In this document: piece after piece, positions 1 through 8,026 of the stretch
Layout of the letters: each line of letters begins with the position of its first letter
Position numbering within the stretch: position 1 is the stretch's first letter
Source of the DNA: Halobacteria archaeon HArc-gm2
GTDB lineage: Archaea; Halobacteriota; Halobacteria; Halobacteriales; Haloarculaceae
DNA length: 64,000 nt
Direction: 5' to 3'
NCBI GenBank assembly: GCA_025517465.1
Contig: JAOPKE010000008.1
Span: 124,001-188,000, forward strand
Program-made: the position numbers and the translations under genes
Notes under the pieces: model-generated
Told to the model about the DNA's origin: nothing
Seen by the model: only the letters and a program-made list of their open reading frames with translations
Databases searched by the model: none

Positions 1-108
1 CCACCAGCCGGTGAGTACCCGGAGGATCGCCAGCCAGTACGCCGTCAACGGCCCGTCCATGGCCAACTCGAACTCGCCCGCCAGTGGGTTGGCTGTGTTA
101 GTAGACAT
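1..108 (-). CDS. DoxX-like membrane protein, N-terminal fragment
   Basis: Only the first 36 codons lie in the window; the gene runs off the left edge. It starts at an ATG on the minus strand at 108 and reads into a segment rich in Ala, Leu and Trp (AYWLAILRVLTGWW), which resembles the first membrane helix of haloarchaeal DoxX/quinol-oxidase-type proteins. These are small four-helix membrane proteins of unclear role. A TATA-like box lies about 40 bases upstream. The family call rests on a short stretch and the rest of the protein cannot be seen. Confidence 0.6.
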   Translation of the reverse strand, partial: MSTNTANPLAGEFELAMDGPLTAYWLAILRVLTGWW

Positions 109-446
109 CTGTGTGGCTCACATGTACGACTCCACCCTCATAGCAGGTATAAACGGGAGAGGGTTCCCGATAGCTGAAAATCCGGGTAGATGGGTTAAGT
201 GTGGACTTCTTCACTGGGGGTGTAGGCCACAGACGACCATCGCTTGACAGCTGGCCTACCTCTGGCGGTTTTCCTGTCGGTAGCCAGATATCACGAGGTG
301 ACGCTCTTCCCGGGGCGTGAGAACGACGCTCATGCTTGAAGGTGTGTCCAGGAGAAGTCGCTAGTAGATGCAGCGGTCGTATCACTGGGCCCGGGCGTCC
401 CGGTCTCCGGGCCACAAACCAGGCGTTCCACGCACGAGCCGACACC
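109..446. other. Intergenic region without a recognisable gene
   Basis: Apart from the TATA-like box at 146-154, nothing convincing was seen. Short open frames on both strands have no haloarchaeal protein character. The segment separates divergent genes and probably holds both promoters. Confidence 0.5.
146..154 (-). promoter_or_regulatory. Possible TATA box for the DoxX-like gene
   Basis: On the minus strand this reads GTTTATACC, close to the haloarchaeal TATA consensus. Transcription would start near 125, leaving a leader of under 20 bases before the ATG at 108. Confidence 0.4.
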
Positions 447-749
447 ATGACACTTCACGCCACACTCACCCCACTGATCGCCGTCGTGACGACCGTCGCG
501 GTCGTCATCGGCGCGACGATAACGGTTCTCGCCTTTCGAGCCGCAGATAGACACACGTCCCGGGCGCTCCGGCTGTTCAGCTACGGGTTCGGCGCCATCA
601 CCCTCGGGCTGCTCGTCGGTGGCGTCGGCGGCCTCGTGGTCGGTCTGGACGTCGAGCGAACCCTGCTGATCCAGGGCGCGCTGGTCGCCCCCGGATTCGT
701 GCTGTTGCTCCGGTCGCTGTACAGCATCCCGCGGTCCGTCAGCGCGTAG
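447..749 (+). CDS. Small membrane protein, DUF7521-like
   Basis: A 100-residue protein starting at the ATG at 447; an upstream in-frame extension is arginine-rich and non-membrane-like, so it was rejected. There are three hydrophobic segments, roughly residues 7-28, 43-65 and 72-92. The first is followed by the polar stretch RAADRHTSRALR. This layout matches a family of short haloarchaeal membrane proteins often found beside winged-helix regulators (DUF7521, named from memory). No catalytic residues are visible and the function is unknown. It is a stand-alone gene between divergent and convergent neighbours. Confidence 0.6.
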   Translation: MTLHATLTPLIAVVTTVAVVIGATITVLAFRAADRHTSRALRLFSYGFGAITLGLLVGGVGGLVVGLDVERTLLIQGALVAPGFVLLLRSLYSIPRSVSA

Positions 750-860
750 TCGAGCACGGCCGCGAAAGTGGAAAAGGAACGGAGCGGAAAGGGGCGCGGA
801 AACGGGAACGGAGCGGAAACGAGTGCAAACCGCCGGTTCTCAGGTCACCTCCCGGGTTCG

Positions 861-1616
861 TCACTCACTCCCGTCGAGAAACGCGGAAATTCGTCGCGCG
901 GAGTCCGCCAGGAGCGGGACGTCGTCGGTGAACACCTCGACGGCGACCGTCCCGTCGAAGCCGGCGAGGTGTTCGGTGACGAGGTCGTACTCGATTTCGC
1001 CCGCGCCGAGCGGGAGGTGGGTGTCGCCGCGCCCGCGGGCGTCGTGGACGTGGAGGTGGGAGACGAGGTCGGCGTACTCGCCGAGGAACCTGTCGACGCC
1101 GTCGTCGCCGTCCTCCATGTAGGCGTGGCCGACGTCGAAGCAGACGGCCGTCCCCGTCTCCTGCGCGATGTCACCGAGGACGGAGAGCTGTACCCCGCGG
1201 GCCTGGTGGCCGACGTTCTCGACGACGACCTCGACGCCGGCGTCCGCGCCGGCGGCGGCGATGGCCGAGAGCTGGTCGGCGAACACCGGGCGCTGGTCGG
1301 TGTCGTGCGGGTTCCGCATCGTCGCGTGGAGGACGGCCTTTCTCGCCCCGAGCGAGCCCGCCCACTCGAGCAGTTCCGACTGGTAGTCGACGATGGCGTC
1401 GTCGATCTGTGGAATCGCCGTCGCGACGACCTGGTCGAACGGGAGGTGGACACAGAGGTCAGCGTCGACGGCCGCCAGTGCCTCGCGGATCCGTGCCTCG
1501 TCCGTCTCGGCCGGAACGAGCGCCGACTCCCCGACCGAGAGTTCGACGAACGAAAAGCCGCCGCCGGTCGCTTCCAGCCGTTCGATCGAGTCTCCTACCG
1601 TGAGTCCGACGTCCAT
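861..1616 (-). CDS. Sugar phosphate isomerase/epimerase (AP endonuclease family 2 TIM barrel)
   Basis: A 251-residue protein starting at the ATG at 1616. Visible features of the xylose isomerase-like TIM barrel include CVHLPF near residue 55, KAVLHATM near 93 and VVVENVGHQ near 134, with Glu as a probable metal ligand. VCFDVGHAYMEDG near 157 has Asp and His ligands, HLHVHDARGRGDTHLPLGAGEI near 187 is the substrate and metal segment, and VAVEVF near 225 is the final strand Glu. The pattern supports a divalent-metal sugar isomerase or epimerase in the cytoplasm. The substrate cannot be told from sequence. It is transcribed alone, in the same direction as the downstream UspA gene's strand. Confidence 0.82.
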   Translation of the reverse strand: MDVGLTVGDSIERLEATGGGFSFVELSVGESALVPAETDEARIREALAAVDADLCVHLPFDQVVATAIPQIDDAIVDYQSELLEWAGSLGARKAVLHATMRNPHDTDQRPVFADQLSAIAAAGADAGVEVVVENVGHQARGVQLSVLGDIAQETGTAVCFDVGHAYMEDGDDGVDRFLGEYADLVSHLHVHDARGRGDTHLPLGAGEIEYDLVTEHLAGFDGTVAVEVFTDDVPLLADSARRISAFLDGSE

Positions 1617-1712
1617 GGGATCACGATAGTCCCGACGGGCCTTATGTGGTCGCCAGGGCGACGAACCCGGCCAGGGTCGCCGCCAGCGAACTGGGCGGCG
1701 GCCCTGGTCGGG

Positions 1713-2144
1713 TTAGCCCTCCTCGTCGGCCCGAACGGTGAGTACCGGAACGTCGGCAGCCCTGACGACCTTCTCGGTGACACTCCCCAGCAGGTACCGG
1801 TCCAGGCCCCGCCGTCCGTGCGTTCCCATGACGATCACGTCCGCGGCGGCCTCGTCCGCGTAGTCGAGGATCTCCCGGTACGGTTCGCCGCTCCGAATCG
1901 TCGTCGTGACGTCGACGCCGCGGTCGCGAACCCGGTCGGCCGACTCCTCGACGGTCGTCTCACCGGTCGTCCGGAGGGCGTCGACGGTCGTCGCTTCCGC
2001 GGCGCTGCCACCGAGGTACGTCGTGTTGACGACGAACAGCACGTGTATCGCCGCGTCGTGGACCGCCGCGAGGTCGAGCGCGTGTTCGAGCGCCGTCTCA
2101 GCACCGTCGCTCCCGTCCGTCGGGAACAGTATCCTGTCGTACAT
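1713..2144 (-). CDS. Universal stress protein, UspA family
   Basis: A 143-residue single-domain Usp starting at the ATG at 2144. It opens with YDRILFPTDGSDGAETALEHAL, the typical first strand and helix. Near the end is the ATP-binding signature MGTHGRRGLDRYLLGSVTEKV, matching G-2x-G-9x-G-S/T, followed by the last strand PVLTVRADE. Members bind ATP or AMP and act in stress responses; haloarchaea carry many copies. The specific role here is unknown. A hairpin array lies just upstream of its promoter region. Confidence 0.93.
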   Translation of the reverse strand: MYDRILFPTDGSDGAETALEHALDLAAVHDAAIHVLFVVNTTYLGGSAAEATTVDALRTTGETTVEESADRVRDRGVDVTTTIRSGEPYREILDYADEAAADVIVMGTHGRRGLDRYLLGSVTEKVVRAADVPVLTVRADEEG

Positions 2145-2337
2145 ACGTCGAACTTCACTGCCGAATCAGTTAATTGGGAGGTAGCGATCCCGCCGAGCAG
2201 GAATGAGAGGAAAACGTAAACCGGGGACCCGCTGTCCGTTCGTCCGATCGACGTCACTCGGGTGCAATCTGCTCCAAACCGACGACAGACGGCCGGCCCC
2301 AGACACGGGGTCTCATAGTGGTGGTTGTACGCCCGTC

Positions 2338-2572
2338 CCGGCGTCCTGTCGAGCGCAGCGAGACAGGGCTCGACGGACGAGCAGCGCGAGTCCGTCGGCG
2401 TCCCGACGAGCACGGCGAGTCGGGGCTCAGCAGTCGAGCGCAGCGAGTCTGCTGGCGTCCGGCCGAACTGTGTGAGGCCGGACTCGATAGACGAACGGAG
2501 TGAGTCTATCGGCGTCCTGTCGAGCGCAGCGAGACAGGGCTCATCGGATGAGCAGCGCGAATCCGATGGCGT
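2338..2572. repeat. Array of eight short hairpins with variable stems (array 1)
   Basis: Eight successive inverted repeats, each with a stem of 4-7 bp and an 11-nt loop that begins and ends in GA, such as GAGCGCAGCGA or GAACGGAGTGA. Stem pairs differ from unit to unit yet remain complementary: CTGTC/GACAG, GACGGAC/GTCCGTC, CCCGAC/GTCGGG, AGCAG/CTGCT, GGCC/GGCC, GATAGAC/GTCTATC, ATCGGAT/ATCCGAT. Linkers alternate between GGCGTC-like and GCTC-like. Open frames running through the array encode DERSES-like peptides and are not taken as genes. The same family recurs in inverse orientation near 47.3 kb. Confidence 0.85.
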
Positions 2573-2623
2573 TCGACGTGGCGGGTGCCGTCGAACGTCG
2601 GTGAAAAGGTACAACCACCTCTA

Positions 2624-3079
2624 TCAATCGTTGGCAGGGACACCGGTGGCGTCGCCGATCTCGACCTCGAGCGGGTCGTCCGTCCAGGTGACGTCCAGCG
2701 AGCGGCGCGAGCAGTAGGGCGCCAGCGTCGCCCTGGAGACGACGCCGTGGGAGACGCCCCGGTGGTCGACGACGGGGAGGTGTTTGACACCGGCACGGCG
2801 CATCCGCTCCGCCGCTTCGCGGACGGTCGCCGAGGGCCGTATCGTCGTCACGGGGGCGCTCATACACCGGGCGACCACGCCGAGGTCGTCCGTCTCGGCG
2901 ACGAGCGCTACGACGTCGGATTCGGTGACGACGCCGACGACGGTGTCGTCCTCGTCACAGACGAGGAGGACCCGCACGGCCGGGTCGCGAAGGTGCTGGG
3001 CGGCGTCCGGGACCGGGGTCGAGGGCGAGACGACGGGTGCCTCGTGCATCGGGGTCGTTTCGACGGGGAGATCGAGCAT
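2624..3079 (-). CDS. CBS domain-containing protein
   Basis: A 151-residue protein starting at the ATG at 3079. Two CBS motifs are visible: residues about 10-65 (VVSPSTPVPDAAQHL to VVGVVTESDVVALV) and 70-125 (MSAPVTTIRPSATVREAAERM to LPVVDHRGVSHGVVSRATLA). Tandem CBS pairs bind adenosyl nucleotides and act as energy or ionic-strength sensors. There is no fused effector domain; the C-terminal 30 residues are acidic and contain one Cys. Partner and ligand are unknown. The gene stands alone. Confidence 0.9.
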   Translation of the reverse strand: MLDLPVETTPMHEAPVVSPSTPVPDAAQHLRDPAVRVLLVCDEDDTVVGVVTESDVVALVAETDDLGVVARCMSAPVTTIRPSATVREAAERMRRAGVKHLPVVDHRGVSHGVVSRATLAPYCSRRSLDVTWTDDPLEVEIGDATGVPAND

Positions 3080-3260
3080 GGATTGGTAACAAGTGACAAT
3101 CGTGACGACATAACGCTAGTGGACATACAGGATAAATTGCCTAGAAACCCTAGTAGACAGCGAACGTGTGCGCCTGTCGAGAGCAATTTCGTCCAGAAAT
3201 CGGTCGAAAAGTGGACGAACGACAGTACAGAACGAGGTCGGGCGTCTGCGGTTCGCGCCC

Positions 3261-4397
3261 CTACCCCGCCGACCCGTCGGTCACGTTGACCCAGAGGTGG
3301 AGGTCCCGATACGAGTTCTCGACGCGCGGGTTCGCAGGCGCCTCGTCCGTATAGAGCAGGAACTGCAACCGGAGCCGGGTCCCCGTCGTCGTCGGCGTGA
3401 CCTCGTAGGGGTGGTGCCAGGTCTCGTTGTGGGCCAGTCGCGTCCCGAACCGGTCGAGTTCGCGCCGTTCGCGCACGCGCGTCTCGTTGTCGACGACGGC
3501 GACGTCCTGTAACTGGACCACCACCGTGTACGTCGTCGCCTCGTGCTCGTTGTTGCCGACACCGACCACCAGCGGTTGTCCCTCGCCGCGGACGAACTCA
3601 GTGGGGTAGCCGTCGGCGACGAGTTCGCCGTCCTCGCCCTCGGTGAGGAGGTAGAACTCGGAGAAGGACTCGCCCTCCTTGGGGACGGCGACGGCGTACC
3701 CGACGCTGGCGACGGCGACCAGCATGCTCAGCGCCAGCAGGACGTTCAGCGCCCCGTCGGTCCGCGTCTCGGGGGCAAACAGCTCTTGGCGAGCGCCGCG
3801 GTACCACTGCCGGTAGGGGACGCGGAAGCGCTCGTCGGCGGGCAAGGCCCACCGGCGACGGGCGCCGACGGCGGTACAGGCCAGCGTGACGCCGCTGACG
3901 CCGACGAGGATGGGGACGAGGCGGATGCCCCACGGCGTGAAGTTCAGGACCAGCCCCACCAGCGGCACCACGGCGATGCTCGTCCCGAAGGCGAGCGCGA
4001 CGCGTTCGATGCCGTCGATGCCGGCGTCGGCCACGCCGGACGTTCCGGTCGTCGAGCCGTCGGTGCCGGAGTGGTCGTCGTCCACCGACGACTCGCCCCA
4101 CGCCCCTCTCGTGACCCAGCCGGCTGTCTCCTCGTCGTCGGTGCCGCCGGAGTCGTCGGCTGGTTTCCCCACCCGGTCCGGTCCCGCCTCGGGGAACAGC
4201 GCGGCGACGAGCGCGTAGCCCGGAAGGAAGAGCAGGTACGGCAGGCCGAGGACGACCCGCAGCGGCGTCTCCGCGACCACGGGAAGCGTCGCGGCGAGGA
4301 CGGTGGCGAGCGTCAGGACGACGACCGTCGCCAGGTCGGCGGGCAGGTTCCTGAGCTGTGGCGGCAACAGTGCCCACAACCACCGGCGATTATTCAT
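3261..4397 (-). CDS. DUF1616 membrane protein
   Basis: A 378-residue protein. The start at 4397 was chosen because the longer frame adds a charged non-membrane leader and because a TATA-like box sits about 27 bases upstream. Residues 20-75 hold two helices with the typical PYLLFLPGYALVAALFP loop. An acidic linker follows, then paired helices near 145-200 and another near 235-260. The C-terminal 120 residues form a beta-rich extracytoplasmic part ending in HLWVNVTDG. DUF1616 proteins are common in archaeal surface-glycan neighbourhoods; biochemical function is unknown. A shorter paralogue lies at 33725-34702. Confidence 0.85.
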   Translation of the reverse strand: MNNRRWLWALLPPQLRNLPADLATVVVLTLATVLAATLPVVAETPLRVVLGLPYLLFLPGYALVAALFPEAGPDRVGKPADDSGGTDDEETAGWVTRGAWGESSVDDDHSGTDGSTTGTSGVADAGIDGIERVALAFGTSIAVVPLVGLVLNFTPWGIRLVPILVGVSGVTLACTAVGARRRWALPADERFRVPYRQWYRGARQELFAPETRTDGALNVLLALSMLVAVASVGYAVAVPKEGESFSEFYLLTEGEDGELVADGYPTEFVRGEGQPLVVGVGNNEHEATTYTVVVQLQDVAVVDNETRVRERRELDRFGTRLAHNETWHHPYEVTPTTTGTRLRLQFLLYTDEAPANPRVENSYRDLHLWVNVTDGSAG

Positions 4398-4759
4398 TGG
4401 CGTAACATGTGTGAGTGACCTAAAAGAAACCCGTGGAAGGCGTCCCACGACGCCGGTTCGGATCAGCGGTTGCGTACGGTGACCGAGGCGATCGCCTCGA
4501 GCACGGTGCCGACTGCCAACAGCCCCTTCACGACAGTCGGGAGCGCGCAGCCGAATCGAGTTCGCTTCTGCAACCTGCATCCGAACGTGAATTACTGCCA
4601 CTGCGTCGACTGGCGCATAAATTGATTGTTTTTCACGGGCATACTCCTAACAAAGTTGTATTAAACGCGGATAAGGATGTTCCTAACCCTGGCCAGGCCT
4701 TCAAATTATCTTGTCATATCAGCAAGTATTATGCCACTGTCGTTTGTCCAACCGATCAA
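4398..4759. other. Divergent intergenic region, AT-rich on the right
   Basis: This separates the DUF1616 gene from the VWER surface-protein gene. The left end holds the DUF1616 promoter. From about 4615 to 4760 the sequence is clearly richer in A and T than its surroundings, with promoter-like runs such as GTATTAAAC near 4656. No small gene was recognised. Confidence 0.45.
4420..4430 (-). promoter_or_regulatory. Probable TATA box for a leaderless DUF1616 transcript
   Basis: Reads GTTTCTTTTA on the minus strand, centred about 27 bases before the ATG at 4397. This is the spacing expected for a leaderless haloarchaeal mRNA. Confidence 0.5.
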
Positions 4760-6667
4760 ATGGTGGGATCCAGACTACCCCAGACGGTGGTGGCGACGAT
4801 ACTGGTGGGCATCGTGGTCGCCTCCGTCTCGACGATGGCGCTCGCCGGCGGGGCGACCGGAATCGCCCAGGCCGGTGACACACCCTCGAGTGGCGAAGTG
4901 TTTCAGCAGGGCGACATGGGCGTCTGGGAGCGGTCGATCGTGACCCTCCGCGCGGACGACGACGACGCGGCCTACGCCCTCCCGAACGCGGCCTGGCAGA
5001 TCGAGAGTACCAGCGGCGACCAGGCGTCGCTGAACCGGGACCCCGTTCCGGTGTACGACGACGGCCAGAAGGTCAGGCTGACTTTCGATCCGGACCGGGC
5101 CCAGAAGGCAGACGACTACCTCGCGGGCCAGAAGACACAGCTGATCGCCGCCCACCTCGAGGAGACCGGCAACGGCGACGTCCCGCGCACGACCGCCGAA
5201 GCGTTCGACCTGCTCGACACGGACAACGCCGACGACGCGAACGAGAACGTCTCGTTCTCCGTCGCCGACGGAAAGCGCAAACTCGCCGCTGGCGAAAACG
5301 AGTACTTCGATTCGGTCGAGGCGGGTCACACCGTCTACTTCCTCGTGACCGTGAAAGACGGGGACGGCGTCACCGTCTCCGACGACGACGTCACTGGCGT
5401 CGACGGCGAGGTGACGGTCGTCGGGCTTGAACACGTCGTCGCCCGCGCGGGCGCGGGTTCGGTCGACGCCCCCAGCAAGGTCAAACCGGGCGAGACCGCC
5501 TCCTTCGACGTCGACGCGTCGGAACTCGAGGCGGCCGACGCGGGGGAGACCATCAACCAGGGCGTCGTGATCTACGACGAAGAGAAGTACGTGAACCAGC
5601 GCTTCCTGATCGAACTGAACGACGGGGTGAGCCGGGACTTCGACGTCGACGAGGACGCCACGTTCCACTCCGATATCGACGAGGTCAACGGCGTCGCTCG
5701 CCTCGACGACCGGGTCAGTATCTTCGGTCGCCAGATCGGTGACAACCGGGTGGCCGGGAGCGCCGGCCTCGGGTTCCTCTTCGACTTCGTCGGCGAGCAG
5801 GCCGGCACTGACATGGGGAGCATCGAGGACGACTCGGCGGACACCGTCGTCCTCGACGCGTCGACGACGTTCGTCAGCGGGTCGAGCGCCGACCGAACCG
5901 TCGAGGTCGAGACGTTCAAGAACTGGTCGACCGGCGAGTACCGCTGGGTGTACGTCGGCATGGGCCAGGACAGCTCCGACATGGTCACACAGACCGGGAC
6001 CATACACGTGAAGAAGAAGTCGAAGGGCGGCAGCTCCGGCGGGAGCACCGGCGGCGATACCGGCGGTGACACCGGTGGGAGTACCGGTGGCGACGACGGC
6101 GGTGATTCCGGCGGTGACGACGGCGGAACGGGCGACGCCGGCACCGGCGGCACGGGCGCGCCCGACGCCGGCAACGAGACGGAGACCGAGAAGGACGCCG
6201 GCACCGGTGGCGACGACGACGATGACGACGACGGAGACGACACCGACGAGCCCGAGCCGGCCGCCATCGAGATTACGGACGCCTCGCTGAGCGCCTCAGA
6301 GATACCGGCCGGCGACTCGGTGAACGTCTCGGTCACCCTCGAGAACGACGGCGGCGAGGAGGGGTCCGCGACGATTCGCATCCGTGCGAACGAATCGGTC
6401 GTCGCGACCGAGCAGGTCACCGTCGGCGCGGGCGAGACGGTCACCGAGACTGTCGCTGTCACCTTCGACGAAGCGGGCACCTACGAAATCTCCGCCAACG
6501 GCACCTCGGCCGGGACGCTGACCGTCACCGAGGCCGGCGGCGGTGACGACACGCCCGGCGGTGCGGAGCCGCCCGAGGACGGCGGCGGACTGCCGGTCGT
6601 CGCCATCGGCGTCGTGGTCGTGTTCGCGGGCGGCGCGGGCGCGTTCTACGTCTTCTGGATCCGGTAG
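4760..6667 (+). CDS. Secreted, membrane-anchored VWER-motif surface protein with CARDB-like domain
   Basis: A 635-residue protein. The start at 4760 places a signal peptide first (VVATILVGIVVASVSTMALAGGA), then the mature region with GVWERSIVTLRAD at about residue 52, a signature shared with the product of 8027-9316. A long beta-rich region follows to about residue 420. Next comes a low-complexity Gly/Thr/Asp linker with GGDTGGD-type repeats (about 420-500). A CARDB-like beta-sandwich (ITDASLSASEIPAGDSVNV) runs about 500-590, and a single C-terminal helix ends in FYVFWIR. The C-terminus lacks a PGF motif, so it is a plain membrane anchor. Function is unknown, probably cell envelope. Confidence 0.75.
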   Translation: MVGSRLPQTVVATILVGIVVASVSTMALAGGATGIAQAGDTPSSGEVFQQGDMGVWERSIVTLRADDDDAAYALPNAAWQIESTSGDQASLNRDPVPVYDDGQKVRLTFDPDRAQKADDYLAGQKTQLIAAHLEETGNGDVPRTTAEAFDLLDTDNADDANENVSFSVADGKRKLAAGENEYFDSVEAGHTVYFLVTVKDGDGVTVSDDDVTGVDGEVTVVGLEHVVARAGAGSVDAPSKVKPGETASFDVDASELEAADAGETINQGVVIYDEEKYVNQRFLIELNDGVSRDFDVDEDATFHSDIDEVNGVARLDDRVSIFGRQIGDNRVAGSAGLGFLFDFVGEQAGTDMGSIEDDSADTVVLDASTTFVSGSSADRTVEVETFKNWSTGEYRWVYVGMGQDSSDMVTQTGTIHVKKKSKGGSSGGSTGGDTGGDTGGSTGGDDGGDSGGDDGGTGDAGTGGTGAPDAGNETETEKDAGTGGDDDDDDDGDDTDEPEPAAIEITDASLSASEIPAGDSVNVSVTLENDGGEEGSATIRIRANESVVATEQVTVGAGETVTETVAVTFDEAGTYEISANGTSAGTLTVTEAGGGDDTPGGAEPPEDGGGLPVVAIGVVVVFAGGAGAFYVFWIR

Positions 6668-6788
6668 CCCGCCCCGTCGTTTGGCGCCCACTACCAGCAA
6701 TTTTCCAGTTCCGTTCGGATGTTAGCAGGTTGCTTAATCCCTGAATAAACCCGTCGTTTCATCAGGGTTGCACGTTCCCTGTAGATGT

Positions 6789-7898
6789 ATGAACGCGCGC
6801 AACCTCACAGCCCTCCTCGCACTCGTCGTCGTGGTGAGCCTCGCCCCGGCGGCCGGTGCCCAGTCCGGCTTCGAAATCTCCTCCTCAGACACGACGCCCA
6901 TTCCGGAACGGACCGAAACCGTCGGCGGGAACACCTTCACGATCGACTCGATGATCCGCGCCGACGAGGGCGACACCGTCACGCTGGACGTGACCGCGCC
7001 GAACGAGGACATCTATCGGCTCGAACTCCGTAACAAAGACAACCAGGTCGTCGATCAACCCCAGGGGACAGGTGACGAGTCGTTCACGTTCGACCTCTCG
7101 AACTACGAGCACGGCTCCTACGCCTTCGCAGTGTCTCAGGACGGGAGCTACGAGAAGGTCCAGCCGTTGCTCGTCAGCGGCTACGACGTCGCGGTCGACG
7201 CGCCCGAGTCGGTCGGGAGCGACGGGAGCGCCGAGGTGACCGTCGACCTCACCGAGACGGCGGCGAGTGGCGACCCGGCGAACGTCCAGGTGATCGTCGC
7301 CCAGGGCGACACCACCGAGACGTTCGACGCCTCGGGCGGTGACGGCGAGTACACCGCGACCATCGACGGCGGCGCGCTGGAAGCGGGCGACTACACCGTC
7401 TACGCCGTCGCCCAGGGCGACGAAGAGGCGTTCGGCCGGAGCGAACTCCTCGGCCTCAGCGACGGCCACTCGCTCACCGTCGAGGCCGAGTCCGGCGGTA
7501 GTGGCGGTACGGGTGGCTCCGGCGACGACGGGACTGACGGCTCGGAGTCCACCGAGGAGTCGGAGACGACCGACGGAGACGACGCGAACGAGTCCGACGG
7601 CTCGGACGACGGGTCGAGTGACGGCGGCGACTCCGACGACGAGTCGGCGGACGACGGCGCAGCGAACCCGCCGGCCAACGAGACGACCGAGACGGAGACG
7701 ACGACCGAACCCCCCACCACGACCGTGGCGATGACAGAGACGGCGACCGAGACCGACGACGGCGTCGTCACGCCGGCCGACGACACCGAGACGGAGACGG
7801 AGACGGAGGCCACGGGCCTGGCCGGGCCCGGGTTCACCGCCGCCGGTGCGCTGGCGGCGCTCGTGCTGGTCGGGCTGCTGGGCCGACGCCGACTGTAG
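6789..7898 (+). CDS. PGF-CTERM surface glycoprotein-like protein
   Basis: A 369-residue protein starting at the ATG at 6789. The signal peptide covers residues 1-25 (LTALLALVVVVSLAPAAGAQ). Two beta-rich domains follow, roughly 30-120 and 125-235. A long acidic Ser/Thr/Glu/Asp-rich stalk (about 240-340) looks like a mucin-type glycosylated spacer. The end is AGPGFTAAGALAALVLVGLL plus three Arg, a complete PGF-CTERM signal processed by archaeosortase A and replaced by a lipid. It is therefore an exported, lipid-anchored surface protein. A TATA-like GAATAAACC near 6743 could drive it. Both neighbours are VWER-motif proteins. Confidence 0.88.
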   Translation: MNARNLTALLALVVVVSLAPAAGAQSGFEISSSDTTPIPERTETVGGNTFTIDSMIRADEGDTVTLDVTAPNEDIYRLELRNKDNQVVDQPQGTGDESFTFDLSNYEHGSYAFAVSQDGSYEKVQPLLVSGYDVAVDAPESVGSDGSAEVTVDLTETAASGDPANVQVIVAQGDTTETFDASGGDGEYTATIDGGALEAGDYTVYAVAQGDEEAFGRSELLGLSDGHSLTVEAESGGSGGTGGSGDDGTDGSESTEESETTDGDDANESDGSDDGSSDGGDSDDESADDGAANPPANETTETETTTEPPTTTVAMTETATETDDGVVTPADDTETETETEATGLAGPGFTAAGALAALVLVGLLGRRRL

Positions 7899-8026
7899 GA
7901 GAGTGGCGTCTACCGACTGGAGGAGCGCCGTCGCTCGTCTGGTGAGCGCACGCGAAAAATAGTCGAATCGTGTCGGGTCGAGTCAATTCGGATCGCGGTC
8001 GATTCTGTCGCCGACCGCCACCGAAT

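Noticed and set aside
768-2219. 483-codon plus-strand frame over the isomerase and usp genes
   Set aside because: It is the antisense shadow of two well-supported minus-strand genes, with biased Val/Asp/Gly/Arg composition.
2338-2572. CRISPR array
   Set aside because: Repeats are imperfect hairpins with short alternating linkers, without uniform spacers of 30-40 bases or nearby cas genes.
2325-2717. Open frames through hairpin array 1 encoding DERSES-like repeats
   Set aside because: Frames are open on several readings because unit lengths are near multiples of three and GC is high. The DNA hairpin structure, not a protein, is what is conserved, and no start signal or homologous domain is seen.
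4433-4759. N-terminal extension of the VWER surface protein
   Set aside because: The extension lies upstream of a clear signal peptide and across an AT-rich promoter region; the ATG at 4760 is preferred.
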